A DNA stretch of 14,155 bases from Microcaldota archaeon (GTDB taxonomy: Archaea > Micrarchaeota > Micrarchaeia > Micrarchaeales > Micrarchaeaceae), in the NCBI GenBank assembly GCA_021812025.1, contig JAKAPD010000009.1, positions 1-14,155 of the forward strand, read 5' to 3'. Position 1 is the first letter of the stretch, and every line of letters starts with the position of its first letter. The position numbers and the translations under genes are program-made. The notes under the pieces are model-generated. The model saw only the letters and a program-made list of their open reading frames with translations, was not told where the DNA came from and did no database searches. Below are positions 1 to 6,717 of this stretch, in pieces.

Positions 1-802
1 GATCTTTGAGCCAATACACTGTGCTAGATGAGGCATTGGAGTCACCGGATTCTATCCACGATGGTATTGTGGCTCCAGCGCCGTTAGGTCCCGTCGTGAA
101 TTCCACATTGCCCAATATTCCAGATTCATCGGATGAAAACGAGGCGCTGTCTATCGTCAGCATCTGCTGGAACGGCGCAGCAGTGGAACCCGATGGCGTT
201 ATCACTATTGGGACGTATCCGATTATATTTGAGCTTGGCGGTATGGTTATCGATATATTTGCACCGCTGCTTACCGGAGCGGTTAGAAGAGTGGTCAGCT
301 GGACCACCTGATAGCCTGGAGTGCTCGGGGTAGTGTAGTTGATCCATATCGTCCCGTCAAACTGCGTGCCCTGCTGCGCTTGGAACTGGGAGCCCTGGCC
401 ATAGCATTGAACTTCCATAACAAAGGAGGAGCCGCTCGTGATCCTCACGCCTGTGCCGCTTAGCTGCTCGTTGTTGACGCTCTGCAGGTAGTTGCTTGAT
501 CCCGCTACGCCCGTGTTCCCAAAAGATGGAAGGCCGTTAGGCAGCGCAGAGGTGGAACACGCAACCCCGTATATGTCTGTCGGCTCCCCGGTAAACTGCG
601 ATATTGTGGCGCTGAGAACTCCGTTTGTCGTTAAGAATTGCACATTGCAACCAAAACCGCTTATTGCTGTGCAATGATAGCCAAATAGGGCCGTCGGGTT
701 GACCTGGAATAATATGATCACTACTACAGACACCAACAGCACGGCCCAGCCATAGGTCATTAGATATTCTGTTGCAGACTGGGCACTTATCTTGTTTTTC
801 AT
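1..802 (-). CDS. Secreted pilin-like protein with class III signal peptide and DUF2341-like segment (partial, runs off left edge)
   Basis: I translated the reverse strand from ATG at 802 to base 1 and found no stop, so about 267 codons are visible and the C-terminus is missing. Residues 1-30 (MKNKISAQSATEYLMTYGW, then a hydrophobic stretch AVLLVSVVVIILF) form a class III signal peptide: basic N-region, Q8 as likely +1, E12 at +5, then a membrane helix. Such peptides are cut by prepilin/prearchaellin peptidases, and the product is exported or pilus-associated. Four cysteines lie in the next 75 residues. The visible end, with PFQQMLTID and later IPSWIESGDSNASSSTVYW, resembles DUF2341, a beta-rich domain of archaeal surface proteins. 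That assignment is from memory of the family. The start is uncertain: an in-frame ATG at 862 would add a 20-residue cysteine-rich extension (containing ICANCAVC), and the TATA-like box at 891-899 fits that start. Signal-peptide layout favours 802. Exact function is unknown. Confidence 0.8.
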   Translation of the reverse strand, partial: MKNKISAQSATEYLMTYGWAVLLVSVVVIILFQVNPTALFGYHCTAISGFGCNVQFLTTNGVLSATISQFTGEPTDIYGVACSTSALPNGLPSFGNTGVAGSSNYLQSVNNEQLSGTGVRITSGSSFVMEVQCYGQGSQFQAQQGTQFDGTIWINYTTPSTPGYQVVQLTTLLTAPVSSGANISITIPPSSNIIGYVPIVITPSGSTAAPFQQMLTIDSASFSSDESGILGNVEFTTGPNGAGATIPSWIESGDSNASSSTVYWLKD

Positions 803-890
803 GCGGCACACTGCGCAATTTGCACATATTGGTATAACGTCCAAACCTGCTGACGGCGCCATACTATAAAATACGGCTTCAGATTCTAAC

Positions 891-899
891 TATTTAAAT
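891..899. promoter_or_regulatory. TATA-like box in divergent region between pilin-like gene and priS
   Basis: TATTTAAAT is near-palindromic. On the minus strand its centre is about 33 bases from the alternative ATG at 862, so the predicted transcription start lies just upstream of that codon. On the plus strand it could also serve priS, though the TTTTTATA just downstream is a competing candidate. No biochemical support; the assignment rests on sequence and spacing alone. Confidence 0.45.
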
Positions 900-900
900 C

Positions 901-908
901 TTTTTATA
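901..908 (+). promoter_or_regulatory. Candidate TATA box for priS
   Basis: TTTTTATA would place transcription start near 930, leaving a leader of about 20 bases before the GTG at 952. No Shine-Dalgarno-like sequence is seen in front of that GTG. Confidence 0.4.
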
Positions 909-951
909 CTTAGCCATACAAAATCTTATTACTGCTTTTGCAGCTCTGAAA

Positions 952-2133
952 GTGTTGGGTGTTTTCCTGCTTGATCAAAAAGTTGTTGGGCTTGTTGAAC
1001 AGCTGATTGCAGATTACTATGCGACGGCGGGTGACATATTCCCAAATGCAATAGAAAAAAGGGAATTCGGTTTTGGGGATTTTGAGAAGAAGATATCTTA
1101 CAGGCACTTTTCTTTCAAGAGCAAGGGCGAGTTCAAGAAATATGCAGTAGACAACGCGCCTGCTTTCATATCATATTCCGCGGCCGAGTACGAGAGGCCC
1201 GCAGCGCGGCCGATGGAAGCGAAAGGCTGGCTCGGCTCAGAACTGATATTCGATCTGGACTCCACAGACCTACATCTCGCGTGCCAGGAGCAGCATGGGC
1301 GGTCCTGGGTGTGCGAGAACTGCCTTTCGTCGATAAAAAAAGAGACCATAAGACTGATAGAAGACTATCTCATACCGGATTTCGGTTTCTCCGATAAGGA
1401 GATAACGGTGAACTTCTCCGGCAACAGGGGCTACCACGTGCATGTGGTAAACGACGATGTGCTCAAGCTTGACGCGAAGGCCAGAAGACAGATATCGGAA
1501 TACATAACCGGTACGGGCATAGAGGCCGGAAGGCTGTTCGAGCTAAGGATCACAGAGCTTTCCAACGGTAGAAGGATCAGCGTCCTTTACGGGCCGAAGC
1601 CTACCGATGGCGGATGGGGCGGAAAAGTCGCGCGCGGCATGATAGGCGCGCTCAACACCGGTGTGGCGACCCTTGAGGAAATAGGCGTAGAGCGGTCTCT
1701 TGCAAAGAAGCTTTTCCAGAGAAGAGCCGACGTGATATTAGGCATCAGCACCGGCAACTGGGATAAGGTCAAGGTGCCCAAAAAGGAGGAATTCTGGGGC
1801 AATGTCATAAGGAACATGTCGATAAAGCAGAGCGACTCCATAGACAGGAACGTGACCAACGACCCACAACACCTGATAAGGCTCCCGGACACGATACACG
1901 GCGACACCGGGCTCGTAAGCAAAAAACTGGGCAGCTACAAAGAGCTGCAGTCGTTCGACGCCACCAAAGACACGGTCGCGTTCAGGAAGGGAACAATGAG
2001 AATCCACATTGACAAAGTCCCCCCATTCAGCATCAATGGGGAAAGCTATGGACCATATGAGAACAAAGAGGTAGAGCTTCCGGTTTATGCGGCCGCATAT
2101 CTGCTTCTTAAAAGAGTGGCCGCCCTTAAATGA
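952..2133 (+). CDS. priS: DNA primase small (catalytic) subunit PriS
   Basis: Archaeo-eukaryotic primase catalytic subunit, which with PriL makes the primers for DNA replication. The 393-residue translation carries the family signatures: FDLDSTD at about 100-106 with the two metal-binding aspartates D101 and D103; SGNRGYHVHV at 156-165, the nucleotide-binding SGxxGxH motif; and VTNDPQHLIRLPDTIHGDTG at 301-320, which aligns with the Pyrococcus segment containing the third catalytic aspartate (here D304) and the conserved RLP..H. A zinc knuckle of C111, H115, C121 and C124 sits after the DxD motif, as in other archaeal PriS. The length is somewhat above the roughly 345 residues of Pyrococcus PriS. 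It is a stand-alone PriS; no PriL sequence is fused. The start is GTG at 952. TTG at 955 is the only nearby alternative, and the frame is open upstream but without ATG. PriL is not in the window. Confidence 0.95.
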   Translation: MLGVFLLDQKVVGLVEQLIADYYATAGDIFPNAIEKREFGFGDFEKKISYRHFSFKSKGEFKKYAVDNAPAFISYSAAEYERPAARPMEAKGWLGSELIFDLDSTDLHLACQEQHGRSWVCENCLSSIKKETIRLIEDYLIPDFGFSDKEITVNFSGNRGYHVHVVNDDVLKLDAKARRQISEYITGTGIEAGRLFELRITELSNGRRISVLYGPKPTDGGWGGKVARGMIGALNTGVATLEEIGVERSLAKKLFQRRADVILGISTGNWDKVKVPKKEEFWGNVIRNMSIKQSDSIDRNVTNDPQHLIRLPDTIHGDTGLVSKKLGSYKELQSFDATKDTVAFRKGTMRIHIDKVPPFSINGESYGPYENKEVELPVYAAAYLLLKRVAALK

Positions 2134-2454
2134 TTATCTCTTCAAGCTGAAGAACGGTATGAGGAGCATTGATGATCTTGAGTTGCTGTCGCAGCGCTTG
2201 CAGAGCCCTTCGCCCTTTTCCTTGTCTACGGCGAAAGCTTCCGTTATTGGCACTTCCTTTTCGCAGCCGACGCATCTTATGGTTTTCACCTCTGCCTTTG
2301 AGAAATGCCCCAGGTTGCGGAAGTTCTCTTCTGGTGTGCCGGTCTTGATGCCGTCTTTCATGATGAAGGGCGAATTGCTGCTCGCAGGCACGGCAGCGGC
2401 TGCCTCTGCTGAAAGATAAGGATAAGTCGAAGGAAATTTCTCTCTTGAAAGCAT
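2134..2454 (-). CDS. Small zinc-ribbon protein of unknown function
   Basis: A 106-residue protein I do not recognise. Residues 61-88 hold two CxxC knuckles (C61/C64 and C85/C88) 20 residues apart, a typical zinc-ribbon layout. The first 30 residues are low in charge and alanine-rich (AEAAAAVPASS), and the C-terminus is basic (SLKR). There is no signal peptide or membrane helix. I call it real, rather than an antisense frame, for three reasons: it has its own TATA-like box (2495-2504) at proper distance, its stop codon abuts the priS stop with no base between, and the cysteine pairs are intact. Zinc ribbons of this size often bind nucleic acid or act in protein complexes, but nothing here shows which. 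Proximity to priS is only weak evidence of a replication link, because the genes are convergent. Confidence 0.68.
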   Translation of the reverse strand: MLSREKFPSTYPYLSAEAAAAVPASSNSPFIMKDGIKTGTPEENFRNLGHFSKAEVKTIRCVGCEKEVPITEAFAVDKEKGEGLCKRCDSNSRSSMLLIPFFSLKR

Positions 2455-2494
2455 GTACTCGTCGCCAGAATGTAGATTTTACTTGACAGTGCGG

Positions 2495-2504
2495 TTATTT
2501 ATAG
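2495..2504 (-). promoter_or_regulatory. TATA box for the zinc-ribbon gene
   Basis: On the minus strand this reads CTATAAATAA. Its centre lies about 46 bases before the ATG at 2454, predicting a leader of about 20 bases. The 142-base gap 2455-2596 holds only this promoter and the oppositely oriented one at 2561-2568. Confidence 0.55.
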
Positions 2505-2560
2505 CTATCTTATAACCCGGTTATTCGCTGGTTCTCATATTACCGAAGATAAAGATAAGC

Positions 2561-2568
2561 TTTTTATG
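2561..2568 (+). promoter_or_regulatory. TATA-like box for the DUF373 gene
   Basis: TTTTTATG is preceded by AAGC, a plausible BRE remnant. Its centre is about 32 bases before the ATG at 2597, so a nearly leaderless mRNA is predicted. This supports ATG 2597 over the in-frame TTG at 2573, which would fall upstream of the predicted transcription start. Confidence 0.5.
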
Positions 2569-2596
2569 GTGTTTGCAGATAATAATATTGAGTTCC

Positions 2597-3823
2597 ATGC
2601 CCGAGCGCCTTTTGGTCCTTGCAGTCGATATAGACAACGATCTTTATAGGAAGACGAAGATAACTGGGCCGGTGATAGGAAGAAAGGCGATACTTACAGC
2701 AGCAGCAAGGCTTGCTTTGGCGGATCCGCAGGAAACCGATGCTAATACGATGTTTGAGGCCGTGAAGAAATACGATGAGCTGAAAAAGCACGGCTACAGC
2801 GTGCAGGTTGTCACCATAACCGGCGCGGAGAAAGAGGGCTTCGTAGCAGATTCGGAGCTTTCTAGGCAGCTCGACAGGGTGCTTGAGAAGTTCAGGGCCG
2901 ACGCGTGCGTCCTTGTTACGGACGGCGCCAGCGACAATAGGGTGCTGCCGATACTAAGGTCGAGGCTCAAGGTGAACAGCGTGGACATGGTCCGCATGAA
3001 GCAGGCGGAGCAGTTCGAGAACACCTACTTTACAATAATAGAGAAGCTCAAGGAGCCCCACTACGCAAGGATAGTGTTTGGAATACCTGCTGTGCTCCTG
3101 ATACTTTTCGCCATCAGTTACTACTTCAACTATGGCTGGCAGCTGCCTGTCGCATTGATAGGACTGTATCTGATACTCAAGGGCTTCGGATTGGAAGAGG
3201 CGCTCACGCAGTCGTTCAAGGGGCTCGGCTTCAGCATCTACAGGATGAGCTTCGTCTTCTACATAGGCTCTATACTCTTCTTCATACTCGCTCTTATTGT
3301 CGGCTACGGCACATTCGTAAATGCGATGCAGACGCAGAGCGGTCTCGACGCGGTGGCATTTATATCTTATGGGATAGAAGGCTTCCTTTTGATATTCCCG
3401 ATATCGCTTGTGCTTTTCCTGATAGGAAGGGTGACAGATCTGGAAAGCAAGAACATGAAGTACAGGGCAATAATACAGGGCACGTACGTTGGATTTGCCA
3501 TGGCGGCTATGGTGCTCCTCTATCTGGCGGCGATATGGATAACCGGCCAGATATACTTCTGGCAATTGCTGTTGTTCAGCGCAATAACCCTTGTCATAGG
3601 CTACGGCATATCCCTGGCCAGCACGTTCATGAGGAGGAAAGCGGTTAGGAGGACGAAGATGAAGGACAAGCAGGTCATCAACGACATAGGCGCATATGTT
3701 GGAAGGGTTACCGACGTGGATTCCAACAAGGGCTTCCTCTTCGTAAAGACCGATTACGGGAACGTGCTCAAGTACGACATAGACAGGATATCCAACATAA
3801 GCGACAGGATAATCATAAGATAG
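2597..3823 (+). CDS. DUF373 family polytopic membrane protein
   Basis: Archaeal DUF373 (COG2237) protein of unknown biochemical function, 408 residues from ATG 2597. The cytosolic N-terminal half begins MPERLLVLAVDIDNDLYRKT, with the family's acidic VDxDND motif at 10-14. A second acidic patch, VTDGASDN (107-114), sits at the end of a predicted beta-strand, so the half looks like a Rossmann-type domain with clustered aspartates. From about residue 158 to 345 there are six hydrophobic helices (roughly 158-176, 182-197, 217-240, 262-280, 292-316, 322-345). A basic loop (MRRKAVRRTKMKDK, 345-358) follows, then a soluble beta-rich tail with GRVTDVDSNKGFLFVKTDYG. The N-terminal acidic motifs suggest metal or nucleotide binding, but this is inference. 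The gene lies 43 bases upstream of rnp1 and may be cotranscribed with the ribosomal block. Confidence 0.88.
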   Translation: MPERLLVLAVDIDNDLYRKTKITGPVIGRKAILTAAARLALADPQETDANTMFEAVKKYDELKKHGYSVQVVTITGAEKEGFVADSELSRQLDRVLEKFRADACVLVTDGASDNRVLPILRSRLKVNSVDMVRMKQAEQFENTYFTIIEKLKEPHYARIVFGIPAVLLILFAISYYFNYGWQLPVALIGLYLILKGFGLEEALTQSFKGLGFSIYRMSFVFYIGSILFFILALIVGYGTFVNAMQTQSGLDAVAFISYGIEGFLLIFPISLVLFLIGRVTDLESKNMKYRAIIQGTYVGFAMAAMVLLYLAAIWITGQIYFWQLLLFSAITLVIGYGISLASTFMRRKAVRRTKMKDKQVINDIGAYVGRVTDVDSNKGFLFVKTDYGNVLKYDIDRISNISDRIIIR

Positions 3824-3826
3824 GCG

Positions 3827-3864
3827 TTTTATCGTTAAAAGCGAAATAAAGAAAGGTTTAAATT
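3827..3864 (+). promoter_or_regulatory. Candidate promoter region before the rnp1-ribosomal protein block
   Basis: Two AT-rich elements occur here: TTTTATCG at 3827-3834 and TTTAAATT at 3857-3864. The first is correctly spaced for a short leader before ATG 3867. The second is the better match, with an upstream GAAAGG, but it lies only 2 bases from the ATG and would start transcription inside the gene. A short TTTTA/TAAAA inverted repeat (3827-3840) overlaps the first. Read-through from the DUF373 gene is also possible. Confidence 0.35.
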
Positions 3865-3866
3865 GT

Positions 3867-4160
3867 ATGCTCTATAATAATAAGAATATAGTTCTGCACG
3901 AGCTGATCGGCCTCGATGTTGAGGTTAAAAGGAGCAGCGATTCAGAACAGCAAGGAATCAAAGGAAAAGTGGTCGACGAGACGAAGAACACGTTGCTGGT
4001 AGATACAGGGAAAGGAATAAAAAGAGTTGTGAAGAAAATATCAGTATTCAAGTTCCGACAGGGAAAAAAATCCTTTATCGTTGATGGAGAAGAGATAAAC
4101 TTTAGAGCCTTCGAACGGATTGAGAAAGCGCTCAAATTTTACAGGAGAAGGCCCATATAG
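3867..4160 (+). CDS. rnp1: Ribonuclease P protein component 1 (Rpp29/Pop4 homologue)
   Basis: Protein subunit of archaeal RNase P, which matures the 5' end of tRNAs. The 97-residue protein matches the family at the N-terminus, where IVLHELIGLDVEV corresponds to the conserved RHELIGL segment, and in the Sm-like barrel with GIKGKVVDETKNTLLVDTG (50-residue region starting near 30). The C-terminal tail is basic (KALKFYRRRPI), as expected for RNA contact. The ATG at 3867 gives an N-terminus of the same length as the Methanothermobacter protein. In many archaea this gene lies inside the ribosomal cluster between L29/SUI1 and S17. Here it opens the block and is followed by S17 after 2 bases. Confidence 0.93.
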   Translation: MLYNNKNIVLHELIGLDVEVKRSSDSEQQGIKGKVVDETKNTLLVDTGKGIKRVVKKISVFKFRQGKKSFIVDGEEINFRAFERIEKALKFYRRRPI

Positions 4161-4162
4161 AA

Positions 4163-4167
4163 GTGAT
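4163..4167 (+). promoter_or_regulatory. Possible ribosome-binding element GTGAT at the S17 start
   Basis: GTGAT is followed by TTTC and then TTG at 4172. The same element and spacing occur before seven later genes. If it acts as the ribosome-binding site, the S17 start is TTG 4172 and not the GTG that forms part of the element. Confidence 0.35.
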
Positions 4168-4459
4168 TTTCTTGGAAGAATGCAAAGACACAAAATGCCC
4201 GATACACGGGTCGCTGAAGACCCACGGATACGCGCTGGAAGGCGTAGTGGTCAGCGATAAGTCCAAGAAGACAGTGATAGTCGAGCACGCCTACACCACT
4301 TTCCTCAAGAAGTACAAGAGGTCGCTCAGGAAGAATTCGAGAATAGCGGCGTACAGCCCGGAATGCATAGGTGCGAAGTCCGGCGACAGGGTGCAGATCG
4401 AGGGCACAAGAAGACTCAGCAAGACGAAGGCTTTCGTCGTCACCAAGGTATTGAAGTGA
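4163..4459 (+). CDS. rps17: Small-subunit ribosomal protein S17 (uS17)
   Basis: OB-fold protein that binds 16S rRNA in the body of the 30S subunit. The archaeal form is recognised by the N-terminal CxxxxCPxHG motif (C7, C12, H15), then LEGVVVSDKSKKTVIVE, the conserved first strands of the OB fold, and a basic middle (KKYKRSLRK). The length is 98 residues from the GTG at 4163, 2 bases after the rnp1 stop. The true start could instead be TTG at 4172, because GTGAT (4163-4167) plus a 4-base spacer is exactly the ribosome-binding pattern used by genes downstream. That would shorten the protein by 3 residues without touching the conserved part. Confidence 0.94.
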   Translation: MIFLEECKDTKCPIHGSLKTHGYALEGVVVSDKSKKTVIVEHAYTTFLKKYKRSLRKNSRIAAYSPECIGAKSGDRVQIEGTRRLSKTKAFVVTKVLK

Positions 4460-4463
4460 TGCC

Positions 4464-4862
4464 ATGAAAGGAATATCCACAAAGGTTTCAAAGACGCTCA
4501 TCCCTAGCTCGAAGCTGGTCTGCGCAGACAACAGCGGGGCAAAGATACTCATGATAATCAACAAGGTCGGCAAGCAGGGGCGCAAGCGCAGACTGGCAGC
4601 CGTCGGGGTCGGCGACGTGGTCAAGGCCAGCGTCAAGAGCGGAAGTCCCCAATATCTCAAGAAGACAGTGAGAGTCATAATCATAAGGCAGAAGAGCCCG
4701 ATAAGAAGGGCGAATGGGATAAGAGTAAGATTCGAGGACAACGCCGGCATATTGGTGACGGATGTCGATCTTCCGATAGGGACAGAGGTCAAGGGCGCGA
4801 TGGCACGTGAAGTGGTCGAGCGCTACATAAAGCTGGCAGGCATAGCTTCCAGAGTGGTATGA
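4464..4862 (+). CDS. rpl14: Large-subunit ribosomal protein L14 (uL14)
   Basis: L14 binds 23S rRNA at the subunit interface and bridges to 16S rRNA. The 132-residue protein shows the family core LVCADNSGAKILMIINKVG (about 18-36), VGVGDVVKASVKSG, and RFEDNAGILV, the L14 signature with the invariant NAG. The C-terminus (GAMAREVVERYIKLAGIASRVV) is the archaeal/eukaryotic form. Start is ATG 4464, 4 bases after the S17 stop, with GTGAT at 4456-4460 and a 3-base spacer. The stop at 4860-4862 touches the L24 start directly. Confidence 0.97.
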   Translation: MKGISTKVSKTLIPSSKLVCADNSGAKILMIINKVGKQGRKRRLAAVGVGDVVKASVKSGSPQYLKKTVRVIIIRQKSPIRRANGIRVRFEDNAGILVTDVDLPIGTEVKGAMAREVVERYIKLAGIASRVV

Positions 4863-5354
4863 ATGATACAGAGCAGCAAGCCGCGCATGCAGAGAAATTT
4901 CAGGTTCAACGCACCCATGCACATGAGGCAGCATTTCGTCCATGCGCATGTCGACAAATCGCTAAAGGGCAAGCTCAAACTGGCAAGGAGGAGCGTGCAG
5001 ATAGCGAAGGGCGACACCGTGAAGATAATGACCGGCTCGAAGAGGGGCACATCCGGAAAAGTCCTGACTGTGAGCCTCAAGAGCGGGAAGATAACGATTG
5101 ATGGTTTGATAAGAAAGACGGCGCGCGGGAAAGAATACCATGTGCCGGTCAACGTTAGCAGCGTTTACATTACTGATTTGAACTTGTCAGACAAGTACAG
5201 GGCCGCAAAACTCAAGGTTGCGCAGCAGGCCGCCCCCGCGAAGAAGGAAGAGCCGAAGAAAGAGGCAAAACAGGAAAACAGGCCGGCGACCGCACCCACG
5301 CAGCAAAACCCACAGGCACAGCAACCACAGGACAAGGCGCAAGCAGATAAGTGA
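4863..5354 (+). CDS. rpl24: Large-subunit ribosomal protein L24 (uL24) with long charged tail
   Basis: L24 is an assembly-initiating protein of the 50S subunit. The core, residues 1-118, is normal for archaea: the N-terminal SKPRMQRNFRFNAPMHMRQ segment, a KOW motif around 48-72 (IAKGDTVKIMTGSKRGTSGK), and VSSVYITDLNLSDKYR. Residues 119-163 form a low-complexity tail rich in A, K, E, P and Q, ending QPQDKAQADK, which is not part of the ribosomal fold and is probably disordered. Core archaeal L24 is usually about 120 residues, so the tail adds roughly 44. The reading frame continues cleanly into the S4e start, so the tail is not an obvious sequencing artefact. Start is ATG 4863, immediately after the L14 stop. 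Confidence 0.96.
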   Translation: MIQSSKPRMQRNFRFNAPMHMRQHFVHAHVDKSLKGKLKLARRSVQIAKGDTVKIMTGSKRGTSGKVLTVSLKSGKITIDGLIRKTARGKEYHVPVNVSSVYITDLNLSDKYRAAKLKVAQQAAPAKKEEPKKEAKQENRPATAPTQQNPQAQQPQDKAQADK

Positions 5355-5355
5355 T
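5351..5355 (+). promoter_or_regulatory. Ribosome-binding element GTGAT deciding the S4e start
   Basis: GTGAT contains the TGA stop of L24 and lies 4 bases before ATG 5360. It argues for ATG 5360 over the in-frame GTG at 5351, which is part of the element itself. Confidence 0.5.
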
Positions 5356-5359
5356 ATTC

Positions 5360-6040
5360 ATGGCAAACAAAGGTAACACAAGACACATACAGGGCCTGGC
5401 TGCGCCGTGGTTTTTCTCCATAAACAGGAAGGAGCAAACCTATGTGCTTAAGCCGAACGCCGGAAGGCATACGCTGCAGAGGTCCCTGCCGTTGGGCCTG
5501 GCAATGAAGAGGCTTGCTTTGGCCAGCACCGCGAACGACGCAAAGAAGATCCTGAAGAACGGAAACGTGCGCGTTAACGGGAACGTGATAAAAGAGCTCA
5601 GATACCCGATAGGGCTTAGCGACACTCTTGAAATAGAAGGCGCAGGGAAATCATACACGATAACGATAAATGAGCAGGGAAAATCCGTCATCGATGAGGT
5701 TAGCAAGAAAGGAGAATCGCAGCCGTACAAAGTTGTCGGAAAATACAAGACCAAGAAGGGCGTGGTCATGGTCAGGCTCCATGATGGAAGGATAACGAAA
5801 GCGGAAAACAGCGCCAAGGTAAACGATTCGGTGCTGGTCGATGCAAATGGGGCGATAAAGAAGGTGCTGCCATTAAAGGAGGGCGCAGAATGCTTCGTGA
5901 TCGATGGGGTGCACGTAGGAAAAACTGGAAAAATCAAATCGATTTCGAAGGGCTCTATGAACGTGACCGCTTCGGCCGTCATAACCACAAAGAGCGGAGA
6001 ATTCGAGACGATAATAAAGAACATCATGATAGTGAGCTAA
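5360..6040 (+). CDS. rps4e: Small-subunit ribosomal protein S4e (eS4)
   Basis: Archaeal/eukaryotic-specific 30S protein, 226 residues from ATG 5360. The N-terminus (RHIQGLAAPWFFSINRKE) is the eS4 signature region. An S4 RNA-binding fold spans about 41-95, with VRVNGNVIKELRYPIGLSD. A KOW-like motif lies near the C-terminus (VGKTGKIKSI, 186-195). It is slightly shorter than the usual 235-245 residues. The block order L24-S4e-L5 is the archaeal one, not the bacterial one, since bacteria lack S4e here. Its stop TAA shares its last base with the L5 start (TAATG), so translational coupling is likely. Confidence 0.96.
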   Translation: MANKGNTRHIQGLAAPWFFSINRKEQTYVLKPNAGRHTLQRSLPLGLAMKRLALASTANDAKKILKNGNVRVNGNVIKELRYPIGLSDTLEIEGAGKSYTITINEQGKSVIDEVSKKGESQPYKVVGKYKTKKGVVMVRLHDGRITKAENSAKVNDSVLVDANGAIKKVLPLKEGAECFVIDGVHVGKTGKIKSISKGSMNVTASAVITTKSGEFETIIKNIMIVS

Positions 6041-6555
6041 TGGCAGAAATGAACCCGATGCAGAAGATACACGTTGACAGGCTGGTGATAAACATCGGAA
6101 GCGGCAGTGACGACAAGGTGCAATCGAACGCGAGAAGGCTGCTCGAGATAATAACAAGCAGGAAGCCTATGGACGCGCGCGCGAAGAGGAGGCTGCCTGC
6201 ATTCAAGGTATCGAAGGGCCAGAAGATAGGCGCTTTCGTAACTGTGCGCGGCGATGACATCAAGCCGCTGGTTATGAGGCTTTTCGAGGCTGTGGACAAC
6301 AAACTGAAGGATAGCGCAGTGACAAACAACAGCGTAAGTTTCGGGATACATGAATACATAGACATAAGGGGCGTCAAGTACGACCCGAAAGTCGGAATGC
6401 TCGGCATGAACGTCAATCTTTCGTTCAAGAGGAAAGGCACGAGAATAGCAGAGCGCAAGAGGAAAAGGGGCACGATTGCTCCGCACCACAGGATCGTCTC
6501 TAGGGAAGACATCAGGGATTACCTGAAAAACGAATTCAATGTAGAAGTGAGCTGA
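6040..6555 (+). CDS. rpl5: Large-subunit ribosomal protein L5 (uL5)
   Basis: L5 binds 5S rRNA and contacts the P-site tRNA region. It has 171 residues from ATG 6040 (MAEMNPMQKIHVDRLVINIG), which matches the usual archaeal N-terminus. The frame is open further upstream inside S4e, but that extension has no L5 similarity. Conserved parts are VDRLVINIGSG, the SRKPMDARAKRRLPAF region, and the FGIHEYIDIRGVKYDP segment near the C-terminal third. The gene overlaps S4e by one base at its start and S14 by one base at its end (TGATG). Confidence 0.96.
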   Translation: MAEMNPMQKIHVDRLVINIGSGSDDKVQSNARRLLEIITSRKPMDARAKRRLPAFKVSKGQKIGAFVTVRGDDIKPLVMRLFEAVDNKLKDSAVTNNSVSFGIHEYIDIRGVKYDPKVGMLGMNVNLSFKRKGTRIAERKRKRGTIAPHHRIVSREDIRDYLKNEFNVEVS

Positions 6556-6713
6556 TGCAAGTGAAATACGCTGAGAAGTTCAGGGGCAAGGGTCTCAGGA
6601 AATGCAGGATATGCGGCACTACGAGAGGCCTTAGCAGGAAATACGGCCTGCACATGTGCAGAAGGTGCTTCAGGGAGGTGGCCCCGCAGCTGGGCTTCAA
6701 GAAATACGGTTGA
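6555..6713 (+). CDS. rps14: Small-subunit ribosomal protein S14 (uS14), zinc-binding form
   Basis: This short 52-residue gene was found by reading between L5 and S8. The product begins MQVKYAEKFRGKG and carries CRIC (C17, C20) and CRRC (C35, C38), the zinc-binding C+ form of S14 that sits in the head of the 30S subunit. RGLSRKYGLHMC and the ending LGFKKYG are the archaeal signature. ATG 6555 overlaps the L5 stop by one base (TGATG), and its stop TGA forms part of the TGAT element in front of S8. Length is typical for archaeal S14. Confidence 0.96.
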   Translation: MQVKYAEKFRGKGLRKCRICGTTRGLSRKYGLHMCRRCFREVAPQLGFKKYG

Positions 6714-6717
6714 TGTT

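Noticed and set aside
1..4. Window begins with GATC, as if at a cloning site
   Set aside because: A four-base match at the edge is uninformative and the reading frame runs straight through it.
2954..3565. Open frame of 203 codons antisense to the DUF373 gene
   Set aside because: The translation is rich in His, Tyr and Arg, as expected for a shadow of hydrophobic coding sequence, and has no promoter or recognisable motif.
3827..3840. TTTTA-TCGT-TAAAA inverted repeat as a terminator or regulator
   Set aside because: A 5-base A/T-only stem is expected by chance in AT-rich intergenic DNA and is not followed by a strong T-tract.
5890..6039. N-terminal extension of L5 into the S4e gene
   Set aside because: The extra residues have no L5 similarity and lie in another frame of S4e. 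TAATG at 6038-6042 is the natural coupled start.
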